Origin: Gammaproteobacteria bacterium
GTDB lineage: Bacteria; Pseudomonadota; Gammaproteobacteria; Pseudomonadales; Azotimanducaceae
Direction: 5' to 3'
Length of the DNA: 64,000 bases
NCBI GenBank assembly: GCA_026706935.1
Contig: JAPOXV010000026.1
Coordinates: 525,721-589,720 of the forward strand
This document shows, piece by piece, positions 36,334 through 45,935 of the stretch. Both the position numbers and the translations under genes were made by a program. Position 1 is the stretch's first letter. Every line of letters begins with the position of its first letter. The notes below the pieces were generated by a model. The model saw only the letters and a program-made list of their open reading frames with translations, was not told the DNA's origin and did no database searches.

Positions 36334-37377
36334 TTATGCCGCTTTGCTCGCTAGTAATGCGAGTACGCGTCGAGGATCGAACGCGTCTCTCACTCCTTCA
36401 GAGATGAATATCAGGAGACAAAGCATGATAGCGAGGGTGAAGAAACCGGTCAGCCCTAAAAAGGGAGCTTCAACATTGGACCTCCCTTGGTTCATGAGCT
36501 CGCCGAGGGACGGTGCGCCTTCCGGTAGTCCTAAGCCTAGAAAATCTAGAGCGGTCAACGTTGTCACCGCCGTGCACAGAATAAATGGCATATTGGTAAG
36601 TGTCGCGACCATTGCGTTTGGCAGCACGTGTCGACGCATGATGACGGGGTTTGGGACACCTAACGATCGAGCTGCACGTACGTAATCGAAATTACGTGTA
36701 CGGAGAAACTCTGCGCGAACGACCGCAGATAGCGGCATCCAACTAAATAACGTCAGCAAGACCAACATCACGAATAGGTTGCGTTCGACGATCGTCGACA
36801 TGATGATCAAGATAAGTAGCGTGGGTAAGCCAACCCAAATCTCGACTAGCCGTTGACCTACAAGATCCGTCAGCCCCCCAAAGTAACCCTGTACTGCGCC
36901 GACCGAGATACCAATAACCGCAGCCATCGCCGTCAAAATCAACCCAAAAATTACCGACAGTCGAAAACCATAAATAAGGCGGGCTAATGTGTCTTTGCCT
37001 CGATCATCAGTACCTAGCCAATGTTGCGCTGATGGCCACGCAGGCGTCGCAGACAAAACGTGAAAATCGACTGTGTCGTAGGCGTAAGGGATGATTGGAT
37101 AGAGGGTAAACGCATCTTTGGATTCAAGGAGGTCTTGGATGTACGGATCGGTGTAGTCGACCACGATATCCAGTTCGCCTCCTAAATCACGTTCCGAGAC
37201 AAACTCGACGACGGGGAACCAGATGTTCCCGTCCATCACGACCACGATAGGTTTGTCGTTCGCGATGAACTCAGCGAACAGGGTCACCACGAACAAGGTG
37301 CCAAAGACCCAAAGAGAGTAATAACCGCGTCGATTTGCCTTGAAGTTCGCAAAACCGCGTTCGACGAGTGGACTCAT
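36334..37377 (-). CDS. Oligopeptide-type ABC transporter permease, YejE-like (copy 1)
   Basis: 347 residues of the DppC/YejE permease branch, with an N-terminal membrane helix (YYSLWVFGTLFVVTLFAEFIAND), a periplasmic loop containing HWLGTDDRGKDTLARLIYGFR, then five further hydrophobic helices. The cytoplasmic EAA-like loop is visible near RAARSLGVPNPVIMRRHVLPNAM. Its start overlaps the YejB-like gene by 4 bp. No ATP-binding subunit gene is adjacent. It closely resembles the second copy at 56996-58087. Confidence 0.93.
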   Translation of the reverse strand: MSPLVERGFANFKANRRGYYSLWVFGTLFVVTLFAEFIANDKPIVVVMDGNIWFPVVEFVSERDLGGELDIVVDYTDPYIQDLLESKDAFTLYPIIPYAYDTVDFHVLSATPAWPSAQHWLGTDDRGKDTLARLIYGFRLSVIFGLILTAMAAVIGISVGAVQGYFGGLTDLVGQRLVEIWVGLPTLLILIIMSTIVERNLFVMLVLLTLFSWMPLSAVVRAEFLRTRNFDYVRAARSLGVPNPVIMRRHVLPNAMVATLTNMPFILCTAVTTLTALDFLGLGLPEGAPSLGELMNQGRSNVEAPFLGLTGFFTLAIMLCLLIFISEGVRDAFDPRRVLALLASKAA

Positions 37378-38471
37378 TGACGCGTCTCGAAATCAATGCG
37401 CGGGTCAATTAGTACGTAGCAAAGATCGCCGATAAGCTGCATGATCAGTCCGATCATCGAAAAGCAGTACAGCGTCCCGAACATGATGGGGTAATCACGC
37501 TTTATGACAGCGTCGTAACTTAGTAAGCCGAGACCGTTTAGATTGAAGATGACTTCAATCAATAGCGAGCCGGTAAACAGGATGCCGATGAGAGCAGAGG
37601 GAAATCCTGCGATGACAATCAACATCGCATTGCGGAATACGTGACCGAATAGCACGCGTTTTTCATTAATACCTTTGGCTCTCGCCGTTAATACGAACTG
37701 CTTGCTTATTTCCTCTAAGAAGGAGTTCTTCGTGAGCATAGTGAGGTAAGCGAAGCCACCGACAGTGAGTGCAATAACCGGCAGGGTTATGTGCCAGAAA
37801 TAGTCTTGGATCTTGTCGAACCAGCTAAGGTCAGCGAAATTGGCAGAAGTGAGTCCTTGCAAGGGAAACCAGTTGAACGTGCTCTGTCCCCCGGCGAAAA
37901 GCAAAATCAGTACGATCGCGAACAGAAATCCCGGGATCGCATATCCCACGAAAATCGCAGTACTCGACCAGAAATCGAACGTCGTACCGTCCTTGACAGC
38001 TTTTCGTACCCCGAGGGGTACAGAAATGCTGTAGATCAACAACAACGACCACAGTCCAAGCGAAATCGAAACGGGAAAGCGCTCGATTACCAGTTCGTGA
38101 ACCGGACGGTTTTGGAAATAGCTCTCCCCGAAGTCGAACCGGATGTAGTTCCAGACCATGGTGAAGAATCTCACATGGGCAGGTTTGTCGAAACCAAATT
38201 GCTTATTTAGGTCCTCTAAAAGATCAGGGTCAAGCCCGTACGTTGTGCTGCTTTGAACCGTACCAGCTGCTGCCAACGCATCCGACGACATACCCATATC
38301 TCCGCCGCCGCTGATCCCCTGCGTGGTAGATGTTTGTCCCATCATCATTCTGGCGACGATTTGCTCGATGGGTCCACCCGGCGCGAATTGAGCAATCGTG
38401 AAGTTAATTAAGATGATGCCGAATAAGGTAACGGGCACCAAGAGGATGCGCTTGGTGATATAGATAAGCAT
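37374..38471 (-). CDS. Oligopeptide-type ABC transporter permease, YejB-like (copy 1)
   Basis: 365 residues of the DppB/YejB branch: N-terminal helix YITKRILLVPVTLFGIILINFTIAQFAPGGP, a non-conserved Gly/Ser-rich insert at about 45-80 as usual for YejB, then LNKQFGFDKPAHVRF and the five-helix permease core. The EAA-like loop is at [24 protein letters not shown]. It begins 21 bp after the binding-protein gene and overlaps the YejE-like gene. It should pair with that permease to form the channel. Confidence 0.93.
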   Translation of the reverse strand: MLIYITKRILLVPVTLFGIILINFTIAQFAPGGPIEQIVARMMMGQTSTTQGISGGGDMGMSSDALAAAGTVQSSTTYGLDPDLLEDLNKQFGFDKPAHVRFFTMVWNYIRFDFGESYFQNRPVHELVIERFPVSISLGLWSLLLIYSISVPLGVRKAVKDGTTFDFWSSTAIFVGYAIPGFLFAIVLILLFAGGQSTFNWFPLQGLTSANFADLSWFDKIQDYFWHITLPVIALTVGGFAYLTMLTKNSFLEEISKQFVLTARAKGINEKRVLFGHVFRNAMLIVIAGFPSALIGILFTGSLLIEVIFNLNGLGLLSYDAVIKRDYPIMFGTLYCFSMIGLIMQLIGDLCYVLIDPRIDFETRQ

Positions 38472-38492
38472 TAGTGAGAGATCACTACGATG

Positions 38493-40412
38493 TTAGTTCC
38501 CACGTAGCTCTGCCAGTCCAGCTTGTAACGCGCGTTCCTTTTCAGGATCCCACCACCATGCGTCAATAACGGGCACCCGATTCAATGGGCCTGAGTCGAC
38601 GTAGCTGAATCGGTCCCAATAAACGGCGCGATAGCCAGGTTGACCCATGCCAGGCACCATATAAAACTCCCATAGCAGTACCCGATCCAATGCGCGAGTT
38701 GCCGCGAACAAGCCATCAGCGGTGCGAGCTTCGTTTACTTTATCTATTAGGTAATCAACGGCTGGGTTTTTTACTCCTGCCCAGTTCAGACTGTTAGGCT
38801 CGTCCGCTGCGGCACTACCAAATCGATTACGTAAATCAATACCCGGCATATTGCTAGGGATATAGATATAGCCACCGCCGTCGAATTTCCGCGCACGCAT
38901 CCTGTGCTGCCAATTGGATACTTCGGGCGCCACTGCGGACGTTTCGATGCCCACCTGATTGAGCCGTTTCATGAAGGGTGTTTTCGCGCGTAGCAACATC
39001 GGTGACACGAAAACGAAGTCGACCTTGAAGCGCTCGTCTGTTTCTTTGTGCCTCAATTCACCACTTTTTAGTGTCCAACCTGCTTCATCGAATAATTCGA
39101 TCGCTCGCTTCATAGCATCGCGGTTGGTCCCGTACCCATCAGACTCCGGTTGGTCGAATTCTTCCGTGAATACTCGTGGGGGTACCATGTCGCGAATCGG
39201 TTCAAGTAGTGCTAGTTCTGCTTCGGATGGGAGTCCTTCCCAAGCCATTTCGGAGTTGTAAAAGAAGCTATTCCCGTAGTCGTAGAACCCATGCAGGATC
39301 ACTCGGTTGATCCATGGGAAGTCATATAGCAGGAATAGCGCTTCCCGCACCCGACGGTCTTGGAATCGTTCGATTCGGACGTTCCAAAACGCAGGCCACC
39401 ACATGCCCCACGAGCGTTTTAAATAGATCAGGCGTTTTTGGAACAAGCCCGCCGCTACTTCGGGAAAGTCGTACTTCACCGTCCAGTTTTTTGAAACGGT
39501 TTCTTCGCGGAAGTCCAGTACACCGGCTTTGTGAGCTTCGGTAATTACTTGCTCGTCTCGGAAGTAGTCCCACTGGATCTTGTCGTAGTTGTAGCGCCCC
39601 CGCATTGAGGGAACGTCTTTGCCCCAGTATTCGTCAAACCGTTCGTAGACGGCGAGCTGCCCAAAGTCGACTTCGGTCAACTGATAAGGACCACTCCCGA
39701 GGGGAGGATCCGTGACGGTTTTGGATAAATCTTTATCGGCCCAGTAATGCTTCGGCAGAATGCCTTGGCCGCCGTATATGAACGGTGTCGCCGGGTTGAT
39801 TTCGGCACCTTCTTTGGTGACAAAACACACTTCTCGTTCATTAAAACTGTATACACGATCGAGATCACGGAGCGCCGTTTTCAGTCCGACGTTACCGTGT
39901 TCAAGAAATGACTCAAACGTCCAGACGACGTCGTCGACCGTCAACGGGGTCCCGTCGTGCCAATAGGCGTTCTCACGTATCTTGAATGCCACCCACCGGT
40001 AGTCGCGTTCAACGGCGATGCCTTCGGCAAGACGCCCGTATGCGCTTTGTGACTCGTCGGCGGCGCCGGTCATTAGTGAATCGTAGATAAGCGCACCAGG
40101 TCCGCCACTTTCGTAACCGGCTAGCAATCGGCCTTTGTCTGGTAGGAAGTTGTAGTTGTCGAAGGTGCCGAGCTGGGGCATCCTTAGGATGCCGCCCTTC
40201 GGTGCGTTGGGATTGTTGTAGTCGAAGTGTTCGAAATACCTATCGTATTTCAGGGGTAAGACATAGGACCAACCATGTTGATATTGAGGATTGGCGCATG
40301 GTTCTGTTTGAGCGTGGACCAGTGATGTACAGATTAAGCAGGCGATTGCCACCCAACTCGTCGGATTCGCATACCAGCGATGGTTTAAGCTAGTTGCTTT
40401 ATGCACGGCCAA
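38493..40412 (-). CDS. Extracellular solute-binding protein, YejA-like (copy 1)
   Basis: 639 residues from a TTG start (a GTG lies two codons later). A signal peptide is visible (hydrophobic core SWVAIACLICTSLVHAQ), then the family-5 binding fold with YFEHFDYNNPNAPKGG, YDSLMTGAADESQSAYGRLAEG and FKIRENAYWHDGTPLTVDDVVWTFE. YejA-type proteins capture oligopeptides, for example microcin C in E. coli. It is the first gene of an operon with YejB, YejE and a sulfatase. The divergent SDR gene starts only 14 bp away, so the promoters must overlap coding sequence. The ligand is unknown; the sulfatase suggests a sulfated one. Confidence 0.93.
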   Translation of the reverse strand: MAVHKATSLNHRWYANPTSWVAIACLICTSLVHAQTEPCANPQYQHGWSYVLPLKYDRYFEHFDYNNPNAPKGGILRMPQLGTFDNYNFLPDKGRLLAGYESGGPGALIYDSLMTGAADESQSAYGRLAEGIAVERDYRWVAFKIRENAYWHDGTPLTVDDVVWTFESFLEHGNVGLKTALRDLDRVYSFNEREVCFVTKEGAEINPATPFIYGGQGILPKHYWADKDLSKTVTDPPLGSGPYQLTEVDFGQLAVYERFDEYWGKDVPSMRGRYNYDKIQWDYFRDEQVITEAHKAGVLDFREETVSKNWTVKYDFPEVAAGLFQKRLIYLKRSWGMWWPAFWNVRIERFQDRRVREALFLLYDFPWINRVILHGFYDYGNSFFYNSEMAWEGLPSEAELALLEPIRDMVPPRVFTEEFDQPESDGYGTNRDAMKRAIELFDEAGWTLKSGELRHKETDERFKVDFVFVSPMLLRAKTPFMKRLNQVGIETSAVAPEVSNWQHRMRARKFDGGGYIYIPSNMPGIDLRNRFGSAAADEPNSLNWAGVKNPAVDYLIDKVNEARTADGLFAATRALDRVLLWEFYMVPGMGQPGYRAVYWDRFSYVDSGPLNRVPVIDAWWWDPEKERALQAGLAELRGN

Positions 40413-40426
40413 ATTAAGGATTTCGT

Positions 40427-41209
40427 ATGTCTGTAGCTACCGAGTTGTTTGATCTTTCCGACCGAGTTGCCTTGTTAACAGGCGCGTCCAAAGGTATGGG
40501 ATTATCAATGGCCGAAGGATTAGCGGAACACGGCGCGCGGGTCGTCGTTTCGAGCCGCAAACTGGACCAATGCGAGGCGGCTGTAGAACAAATAAACGAG
40601 AAATGTGGCGAAGAACGTGCGACTGCCGTCGCCTGCAACATTGGATACAAGGACCAGCTAGAGAACTTAGTTGAAACTACCCGTAGTCGCTTTGGTCCAA
40701 TTGACATTTTGGTCAGCAATGCGGGTGTCAATCCATTTTACGGAAGGATGTCAGAGATACCGGATTCCGCATTTGACAAGACGATGAACTCAAATGTCCG
40801 TTCGAATCACTGGTTGGCACACATGGTAGCGCCGGATATGGTCGCCAAAGGTCAAGGATCGATGATGATCACGGCGAGTACCGGTGCTTTCTCGGGATCA
40901 TTGACATTGGGCACGTACAACATCTCAAAATTGGCGGATATTGCTCTGGTGCGCAATCTTGCGATGGAATATGGTCCGGATGGTATTCGCGTGAACGCAA
41001 TCTGTCCTGGTTTGATAAAAACCGATTTCGCACGTGCGCTATGGGACAATCCAGAGGCCAAACGCAATGCTGAGACCAACACGCCGCTTCGACGTCTCGG
41101 AGAGTCGGACGACTTGAAAGGTATCGCCGTTTTCCTGGCATCGGACGCGAGTACATACGTCACGGGCCAGGCGATCGCTGTTTGTGGTGGTACTCACATG
41201 TGGCGCTAA
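40427..41209 (+). CDS. SDR family oxidoreductase
   Basis: 260 residues with the classical SDR order: cofactor loop TGASKGMGLSMAEG (residues about 18-31), SNAGVN, the catalytic Ser in ITASTGAFSG, YNISK (Tyr and Lys of the active site), and NAICPGLIKTDFA. Likely an NAD(P)-dependent alcohol or 3-oxoacyl dehydrogenase. It diverges from the YejA-like gene across 14 bp and is followed after 51 bp by polB on the same strand. Substrate unknown. Confidence 0.93.
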   Translation: MSVATELFDLSDRVALLTGASKGMGLSMAEGLAEHGARVVVSSRKLDQCEAAVEQINEKCGEERATAVACNIGYKDQLENLVETTRSRFGPIDILVSNAGVNPFYGRMSEIPDSAFDKTMNSNVRSNHWLAHMVAPDMVAKGQGSMMITASTGAFSGSLTLGTYNISKLADIALVRNLAMEYGPDGIRVNAICPGLIKTDFARALWDNPEAKRNAETNTPLRRLGESDDLKGIAVFLASDASTYVTGQAIAVCGGTHMWR

Positions 41210-41260
41210 TCACGTAATGAGATGACGACGCAGCAATCGCTTCAATCTGAGTGACTGAGG

Positions 41261-43588
41261 ATGCTATTTCAAGGTTTCATCCTTCAGAGCACGTATAGAG
41301 TTGTAAACGGCCAACCGATCATTCTGATCTACGGTCGCCTCGACGACGGGCGTACTTTTCTGATTCGTGAAACGCGTCAGCTGCCGACGTTCTACGTACG
41401 GACGGATGACGTGGAACACCTTGAATGGGAAAACGCGAAGGTCGAAGCCACTTCGTGGAAGACGTTGGACGGAATAAGTGCGTCTCGCGTGACGGTCAGT
41501 GAACCGTCGAAGGTCGTGCCGCTAAGGGATCTCATCCACAGTTCGAATAAACGCACGTATGAAGCAGATATTCCTTTTGCCACTGCCTACTTAATAGAAC
41601 GTGATATCCGAGGCGGTGTAGCCATAAGTGGGGAGCCGAGTCCATCAAAAACACTGATTGACGTTGAGTTCATAAATCCCTCACTTGAACCCTGTGATGT
41701 GGACTTTATGCCTCGGTGTTTGTCGTTCGACATTGAAACGGACCCAGACGCAACGGAACTGCTAGCTGTTTCCATTTATGGTGAGGACGTCGATGAAGTT
41801 CTGGTGTGCGACCTGGGTGGTCGGCAGATGCCGGAAGGTGCGATTGGCTTTTCGACAGAACAGGAAACGATTGAAGCCTTCGTCGCTCGTGTTCGCGAGA
41901 TAGATCCCGATGTCCTTACGGGTTGGAACGTCGTTGATTTTGACTTGGACGCGCTACGGCGCATAAGTCTTCGAACGGGTGCACACTTCGAGCTCGGACG
42001 TGCGCCAGGTCGCTTAGTACTTCGCGAGGCGCAAGGTTATTTCGGTAGTGGGAGAGCCTTAATTCCGGGGCGTGTGGTACTTGACGGGATCGATTTGGTA
42101 CGTGGGGCGTTCATTCGGTTTCCGGAGTACTCTCTAGAAGTGGTCGCCCAGGAAGTACTAGGAGAAGGCAAGCAAGTTGAAGGCGATGTTCAGGACCGCT
42201 CCGGTGAAATTCTTGAGAGATACAAGCATGATCTTCCAGGATTTGCAGCGTACGCACGAACAGATGCACGGCTAGCGTATCAGATCATCGAGCGATTAAA
42301 GCTCCTACCACTTGCAAAGGTTCGCAGCACCCTAACCGGGATGCCGATGGATCGTGTCGCCGCTAGTGTTGCGTCATTTGATTTCGTCTATATCTCGGCG
42401 CTCAAGAAACGACGCGTTTGTGCGCCTAGTTTTGATCGTTCGCGGAACGACACGTCAGAGTCACACGCTGGCGGTGCTGTGCTATCACCAGAGGTTGGCA
42501 TTCACACGAATGTGTGGGTACTGGATTACAAGAGCCTATATCCAAGCATCATTCGAACGTTCAACATTGACCCACTCGGCTATGCGGGGACCGACGAATC
42601 ACTGGGTGGAATTCGTCTTCTAAATGACGCGGTCTTTTCAAGAAGCCCCGCGATATTGCCTGGGGTATTGGATGGTCTATACACGGCGCGGGAGCAAGCG
42701 AAACAGCAAGATGACAGCGTTGCTTCGCAAGCTATCAAAATCTTGATGAACTCGTTCTATGGCGTTTTGGCGACCCCTGTGTGTCGATTCCATAACAGCA
42801 AGGTGGGAAACGCCATAACGACCATGGGACGACATTTCCTAATGTGGTCGAAGGACTGGTTCGAATCACGCGGATTTGCCGTGCTGTACGGGGATACCGA
42901 TAGTGTGTTTGTAGCATCAGGCTCAGAAAACACGGAGCGTGCAACCACGCTTGGTCATGAGTTGACCGCTGAGTTCAACGTTGAACTCTCGAACTATATT
43001 GAGCGCGAGTGGCAGGTAGAGAGTAAACTCGAGCTCGAATTCGAGAAGCTCTATTCTCGATTGTTCCTACTGCCCCTGAAGAAGGGAACTGGTGGCGCGA
43101 GGAAGCGTTACGCTGGTCAGATTAGTGCGACGGGTCATGTGGAATTTGTTGGTATGGAGGTGGTTCGTCGGGATTGGACGGAACTCGCGAAAGACGCACA
43201 ACGAGAGTTGTACGCCCGACTATTCCAAGGAGCGCCGGTTGAAGATTTCATCCGCGATCTAGTCAACAACGTACGAGAAGGAAGAATGGACGAAAAGCTC
43301 GTCTATCGGAAAGGTTTGAGTAAACCGCCGACGAGCTACACAAAAGTCAAACCGCCGCACGTAGTCGCCGCGCTTAAGTCCACCAATCCATCACGCATCG
43401 TACATTACGTCATGACGTTAGATGGCCCTGAGCCGATGGACAATATCCGTCACGACATCGATCGAGAGCACTATATCGAAAAACAGCTCAAAGGTGTCGC
43501 GGAACCGGTACTTGCAACACTAGGTACGACCTGGGAGTCGGCATGCGGAATTCCGGTTCAGCGCTCCCTATTCGACGCTCTCGAGTAA
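41261..43588 (+). CDS. polB: DNA polymerase II (family B)
   Basis: 775 residues, like E. coli Pol II (783). It is an SOS-type repair polymerase with proofreading. The exonuclease acids are present in LSFDIETD (about 154-161) and GWNVVDFDLDAL; the polymerase motif A is DYKSLYPSII (from Asp422), motif B is KILMNSFYGVLATP, and motif C is YGDTDSVF (Asp545, Asp547). Here the exonuclease is intact, in contrast to Pol I in this window. The next gene starts 9 bp downstream. Confidence 0.96.
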   Translation: MLFQGFILQSTYRVVNGQPIILIYGRLDDGRTFLIRETRQLPTFYVRTDDVEHLEWENAKVEATSWKTLDGISASRVTVSEPSKVVPLRDLIHSSNKRTYEADIPFATAYLIERDIRGGVAISGEPSPSKTLIDVEFINPSLEPCDVDFMPRCLSFDIETDPDATELLAVSIYGEDVDEVLVCDLGGRQMPEGAIGFSTEQETIEAFVARVREIDPDVLTGWNVVDFDLDALRRISLRTGAHFELGRAPGRLVLREAQGYFGSGRALIPGRVVLDGIDLVRGAFIRFPEYSLEVVAQEVLGEGKQVEGDVQDRSGEILERYKHDLPGFAAYARTDARLAYQIIERLKLLPLAKVRSTLTGMPMDRVAASVASFDFVYISALKKRRVCAPSFDRSRNDTSESHAGGAVLSPEVGIHTNVWVLDYKSLYPSIIRTFNIDPLGYAGTDESLGGIRLLNDAVFSRSPAILPGVLDGLYTAREQAKQQDDSVASQAIKILMNSFYGVLATPVCRFHNSKVGNAITTMGRHFLMWSKDWFESRGFAVLYGDTDSVFVASGSENTERATTLGHELTAEFNVELSNYIEREWQVESKLELEFEKLYSRLFLLPLKKGTGGARKRYAGQISATGHVEFVGMEVVRRDWTELAKDAQRELYARLFQGAPVEDFIRDLVNNVREGRMDEKLVYRKGLSKPPTSYTKVKPPHVVAALKSTNPSRIVHYVMTLDGPEPMDNIRHDIDREHYIEKQLKGVAEPVLATLGTTWESACGIPVQRSLFDALE

Positions 43589-43597
43589 GCAAGCCAT

Positions 43598-44296
43598 ATG
43601 AGCGACTCTGCACTCGATGCTTACTGGCGATTTTTTGAGACCTTTAACACGCGTGACGCCTACACGTTTTCTACTGCGATGAGTTATCCGCATGTTCGGG
43701 TTTCGTGGGCTCGGGATCCCGTGATTTTGGCGGATCATGAAGCGCATGCGCTCAGTGTGGGGTGGGATGCATTTATTCGATCGGGATGGGACCATACCGT
43801 GGGAGCCGACCCGGATGTAATCGGTCTTTCGGACGAGAAAGCACATATCGCCGGAGGATGGACCCGATTCACGGCTTCAGATGAACCGATATTGACCAAC
43901 AAGGTGTGTTACATTGCGACGTACGTCGAAGGAAGGTGGGGCATTCAAAGTCGGTTTGGCACAGACCCAGGCAACGAAGGTGTTGAGTTGACAGAGAGTG
44001 AATCGGTTGCGGTACTGGATCGGGTCGGCGGATTTTTAAGGTCTTTGGCGAACGATGACGGGTCTATCGATCGATTCACGTCTGACGAGTTTTTCGTGAT
44101 CGGTATAGGCACGGTGCAACGTATCAAACGTGGCGACAACTTAGGACTAAGAGGCATGCATGCGCCTAAGTTGCGCGTTATTCAGAGTGGTCCGTCTTCG
44201 ATAACTGTGAACGCACTTGAGGATGGCCACGCATCGTTAATCTATGTTGTTCGTCAGGCGAGTGAGTGGAGGATCAAGGCAGGATCATGGCTTTAG
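43598..44296 (+). CDS. Uncharacterised protein with two NTF2-like halves (paralogue A)
   Basis: 232 residues with no signal peptide. The N-terminal half (YWRFFETFNTRDA, YPHVRVSW, IAGGWTRF, EPILTNKVCYIATYVEGRWGIQSR) reads like a SnoaL/NTF2-like domain. The C-terminal half (from about 130, FLRSLANDDG to YVVRQASEWRIKAGSW) looks like a second, diverged copy. The gene at 50115-50855 is a clear paralogue. It starts 9 bp after polB, and its last 10 bp overlap the start of the aldo/keto reductase. NTF2-like folds serve as small enzymes or ligand-binding domains; no active site is evident. Confidence 0.82.
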   Translation: MSDSALDAYWRFFETFNTRDAYTFSTAMSYPHVRVSWARDPVILADHEAHALSVGWDAFIRSGWDHTVGADPDVIGLSDEKAHIAGGWTRFTASDEPILTNKVCYIATYVEGRWGIQSRFGTDPGNEGVELTESESVAVLDRVGGFLRSLANDDGSIDRFTSDEFFVIGIGTVQRIKRGDNLGLRGMHAPKLRVIQSGPSSITVNALEDGHASLIYVVRQASEWRIKAGSWL

Positions 44297-45282
44297 AGAA
44301 ACGAACGATTGGTCGTACCGGTGTCGATGTCACGGCATGGGGAATGGGTTGTGCGCCACTCGGTGGTGTCGGGGACCGCATTTCCAATGAAGACAGCGAT
44401 GCCATACTCAATGCGGCGTGGGACGCGGGAATCCGATACTTTGATTCGGCACCGTTGTACGGCCATGGCTTATCTGAAAAGCGTGTGGGACGCGTACTCA
44501 GTGGGAAACCACGCGATGAATTTGTCCTTTCAACGAAGATCGGACGCTTGTTAGTTCCTGCGGATGAGGGAACTCGTGATGCGTTAATGCGAGACGATGA
44601 AAACCTGGCGATTCGTTACGACTATTCAAGCGATGCGGTCGTCGCATCGGTCGAAAGTAGCCTACAACGGCTCAATCTTGACCGCATCGACATTCTTCTA
44701 TGTCACGACATAGACCGCTGGACACATGGTGACGATCAGCCTGGGATTTATGAGGCCGCTGCTAACGGTGCATTACCGGCAATGCATCGTTTGCGCGAAC
44801 AGGGATTGGTTCGAGCTATCGGTCTGGGTGTTAACGAATCTGCAGTGTGTGTTCGCGTCATGCAAGAATTCGAGCCAGATTGCTTCCTGTTGGCAGGCCG
44901 TTTCACGTTGCTCGAGCAAGAGCCACTGGATGAGATGTTGCCGATGTGCGTCCGCCGAAACGTATCTGTCATCATTGGTGGTCCCTACAACTCAGGTATA
45001 TTGGCGAATACCGAACGTCGACGAGCGACGTACGACTACAAGCCGGCACCGGACCATCTCTGGGAAAAGGCACAGAAAATCCGTGCTGTTTGCGACGGTC
45101 ATAACGTCGATATGCGCGCAGCTGCTCTCCAGTACGTGTTGCGACATCCTGCGGTCGCAAGTGTCATTCCAGGTATGTGGGCGTTGCACGAAGTTTCAGA
45201 AAACACCGACCTACTGAACGTGTCGATCCCTGACGGGTTATGGACCGATCTGGCGGAACAAGATCTCGCACGCGCTTGGTGA
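44287..45282 (+). CDS. Aldo/keto reductase (aldose/pyridoxal dehydrogenase-like)
   Basis: 331 residues from the ATG at 44287 (MALEKRTIGRTG). The AKR fold shows the catalytic Asp and Tyr in RYFDSAPLYGHGLSE, Lys in LSTKIGRLL, and a His-containing strand ILLCHDIDRW. It resembles the D-threo-aldose (L-fucose) 1-dehydrogenase and pyridoxal 4-dehydrogenase branch. The NTF2-like gene overlaps its start by 10 bp, and the cytochrome b561 gene starts with GTGA across its stop. Likely a sugar or aldehyde dehydrogenase; exact substrate unknown. Confidence 0.92.
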   Translation: MALEKRTIGRTGVDVTAWGMGCAPLGGVGDRISNEDSDAILNAAWDAGIRYFDSAPLYGHGLSEKRVGRVLSGKPRDEFVLSTKIGRLLVPADEGTRDALMRDDENLAIRYDYSSDAVVASVESSLQRLNLDRIDILLCHDIDRWTHGDDQPGIYEAAANGALPAMHRLREQGLVRAIGLGVNESAVCVRVMQEFEPDCFLLAGRFTLLEQEPLDEMLPMCVRRNVSVIIGGPYNSGILANTERRRATYDYKPAPDHLWEKAQKIRAVCDGHNVDMRAAALQYVLRHPAVASVIPGMWALHEVSENTDLLNVSIPDGLWTDLAEQDLARAW

Positions 45283-45932
45283 GTGAGGTGACACGGGATA
45301 AAGTCACCGTATGGGATGTGCCACTCCGAGTCTGGCATTGGCTGTTCGGTGCGGCTATCCTGACGGCATTAGCAACAGGTTTGATCGAAGAGCTTTACGA
45401 CATCGACATCCATCAGTGGGCGGGTATCAGCGTCGTTTCGCTTCTCGTTTTCCGCCTGACTTGGGGTATCTGGGGAGCGACGTACGCTCGATGGACGAAA
45501 TACTGGACGACACCGCGCAAATTCCTCGATCATTTTCTACGTAAAGGTGAATTAACCCCACATACGGCACCCGGAATCGTATTGGTTCTGATCTTGATGC
45601 TGGGTGCCCTCGTTCAATCGGTGACCGGGTTGTTTATGACGGACGACATCTTCTTTGAAGGACCGCTGCACGACTACGCTGACGATACCACATTCGATTG
45701 GATCTATCTAATCCACCACAATGCATGGCGACTTGTAGCAGTGGCGGTAACGGTGCACTTACTTGCCCAGCTGATCTATGGGGCCGTACTCCGCGACCCA
45801 ACCCCGCTTAGCATGGTTACTGGTCAGAAGCATGTAGCACTACCAAGGGTCTCAACGCCGTGGATTCGCGCGCTGTTTAGCTTCGCCTTGGGTATCGTAA
45901 CGTTTGCTTTATTAACGTTCCTCGCCGACTAG
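45279..45932 (+). CDS. Cytochrome b561-family membrane protein
   Basis: About 217 residues from a GTG at 45279 that overlaps the stop of the aldo/keto reductase (GTGA). An upstream start at 45240 would lengthen the overlap needlessly. Four to five hydrophobic helices are visible. Haem-ligand histidines are in VWHWLFGAAIL, IHQWAGISVV, IYLIHHNAWRLV and VHLLAQLIYG. This family takes electrons in the inner membrane for low-potential cytochromes or detoxifying enzymes. It converges with a cytochrome c' gene 3 bp away, a functional neighbour in many proteobacteria. Confidence 0.9.
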   Translation: MSEVTRDKVTVWDVPLRVWHWLFGAAILTALATGLIEELYDIDIHQWAGISVVSLLVFRLTWGIWGATYARWTKYWTTPRKFLDHFLRKGELTPHTAPGIVLVLILMLGALVQSVTGLFMTDDIFFEGPLHDYADDTTFDWIYLIHHNAWRLVAVAVTVHLLAQLIYGAVLRDPTPLSMVTGQKHVALPRVSTPWIRALFSFALGIVTFALLTFLAD

Positions 45933-45935
45933 CTC

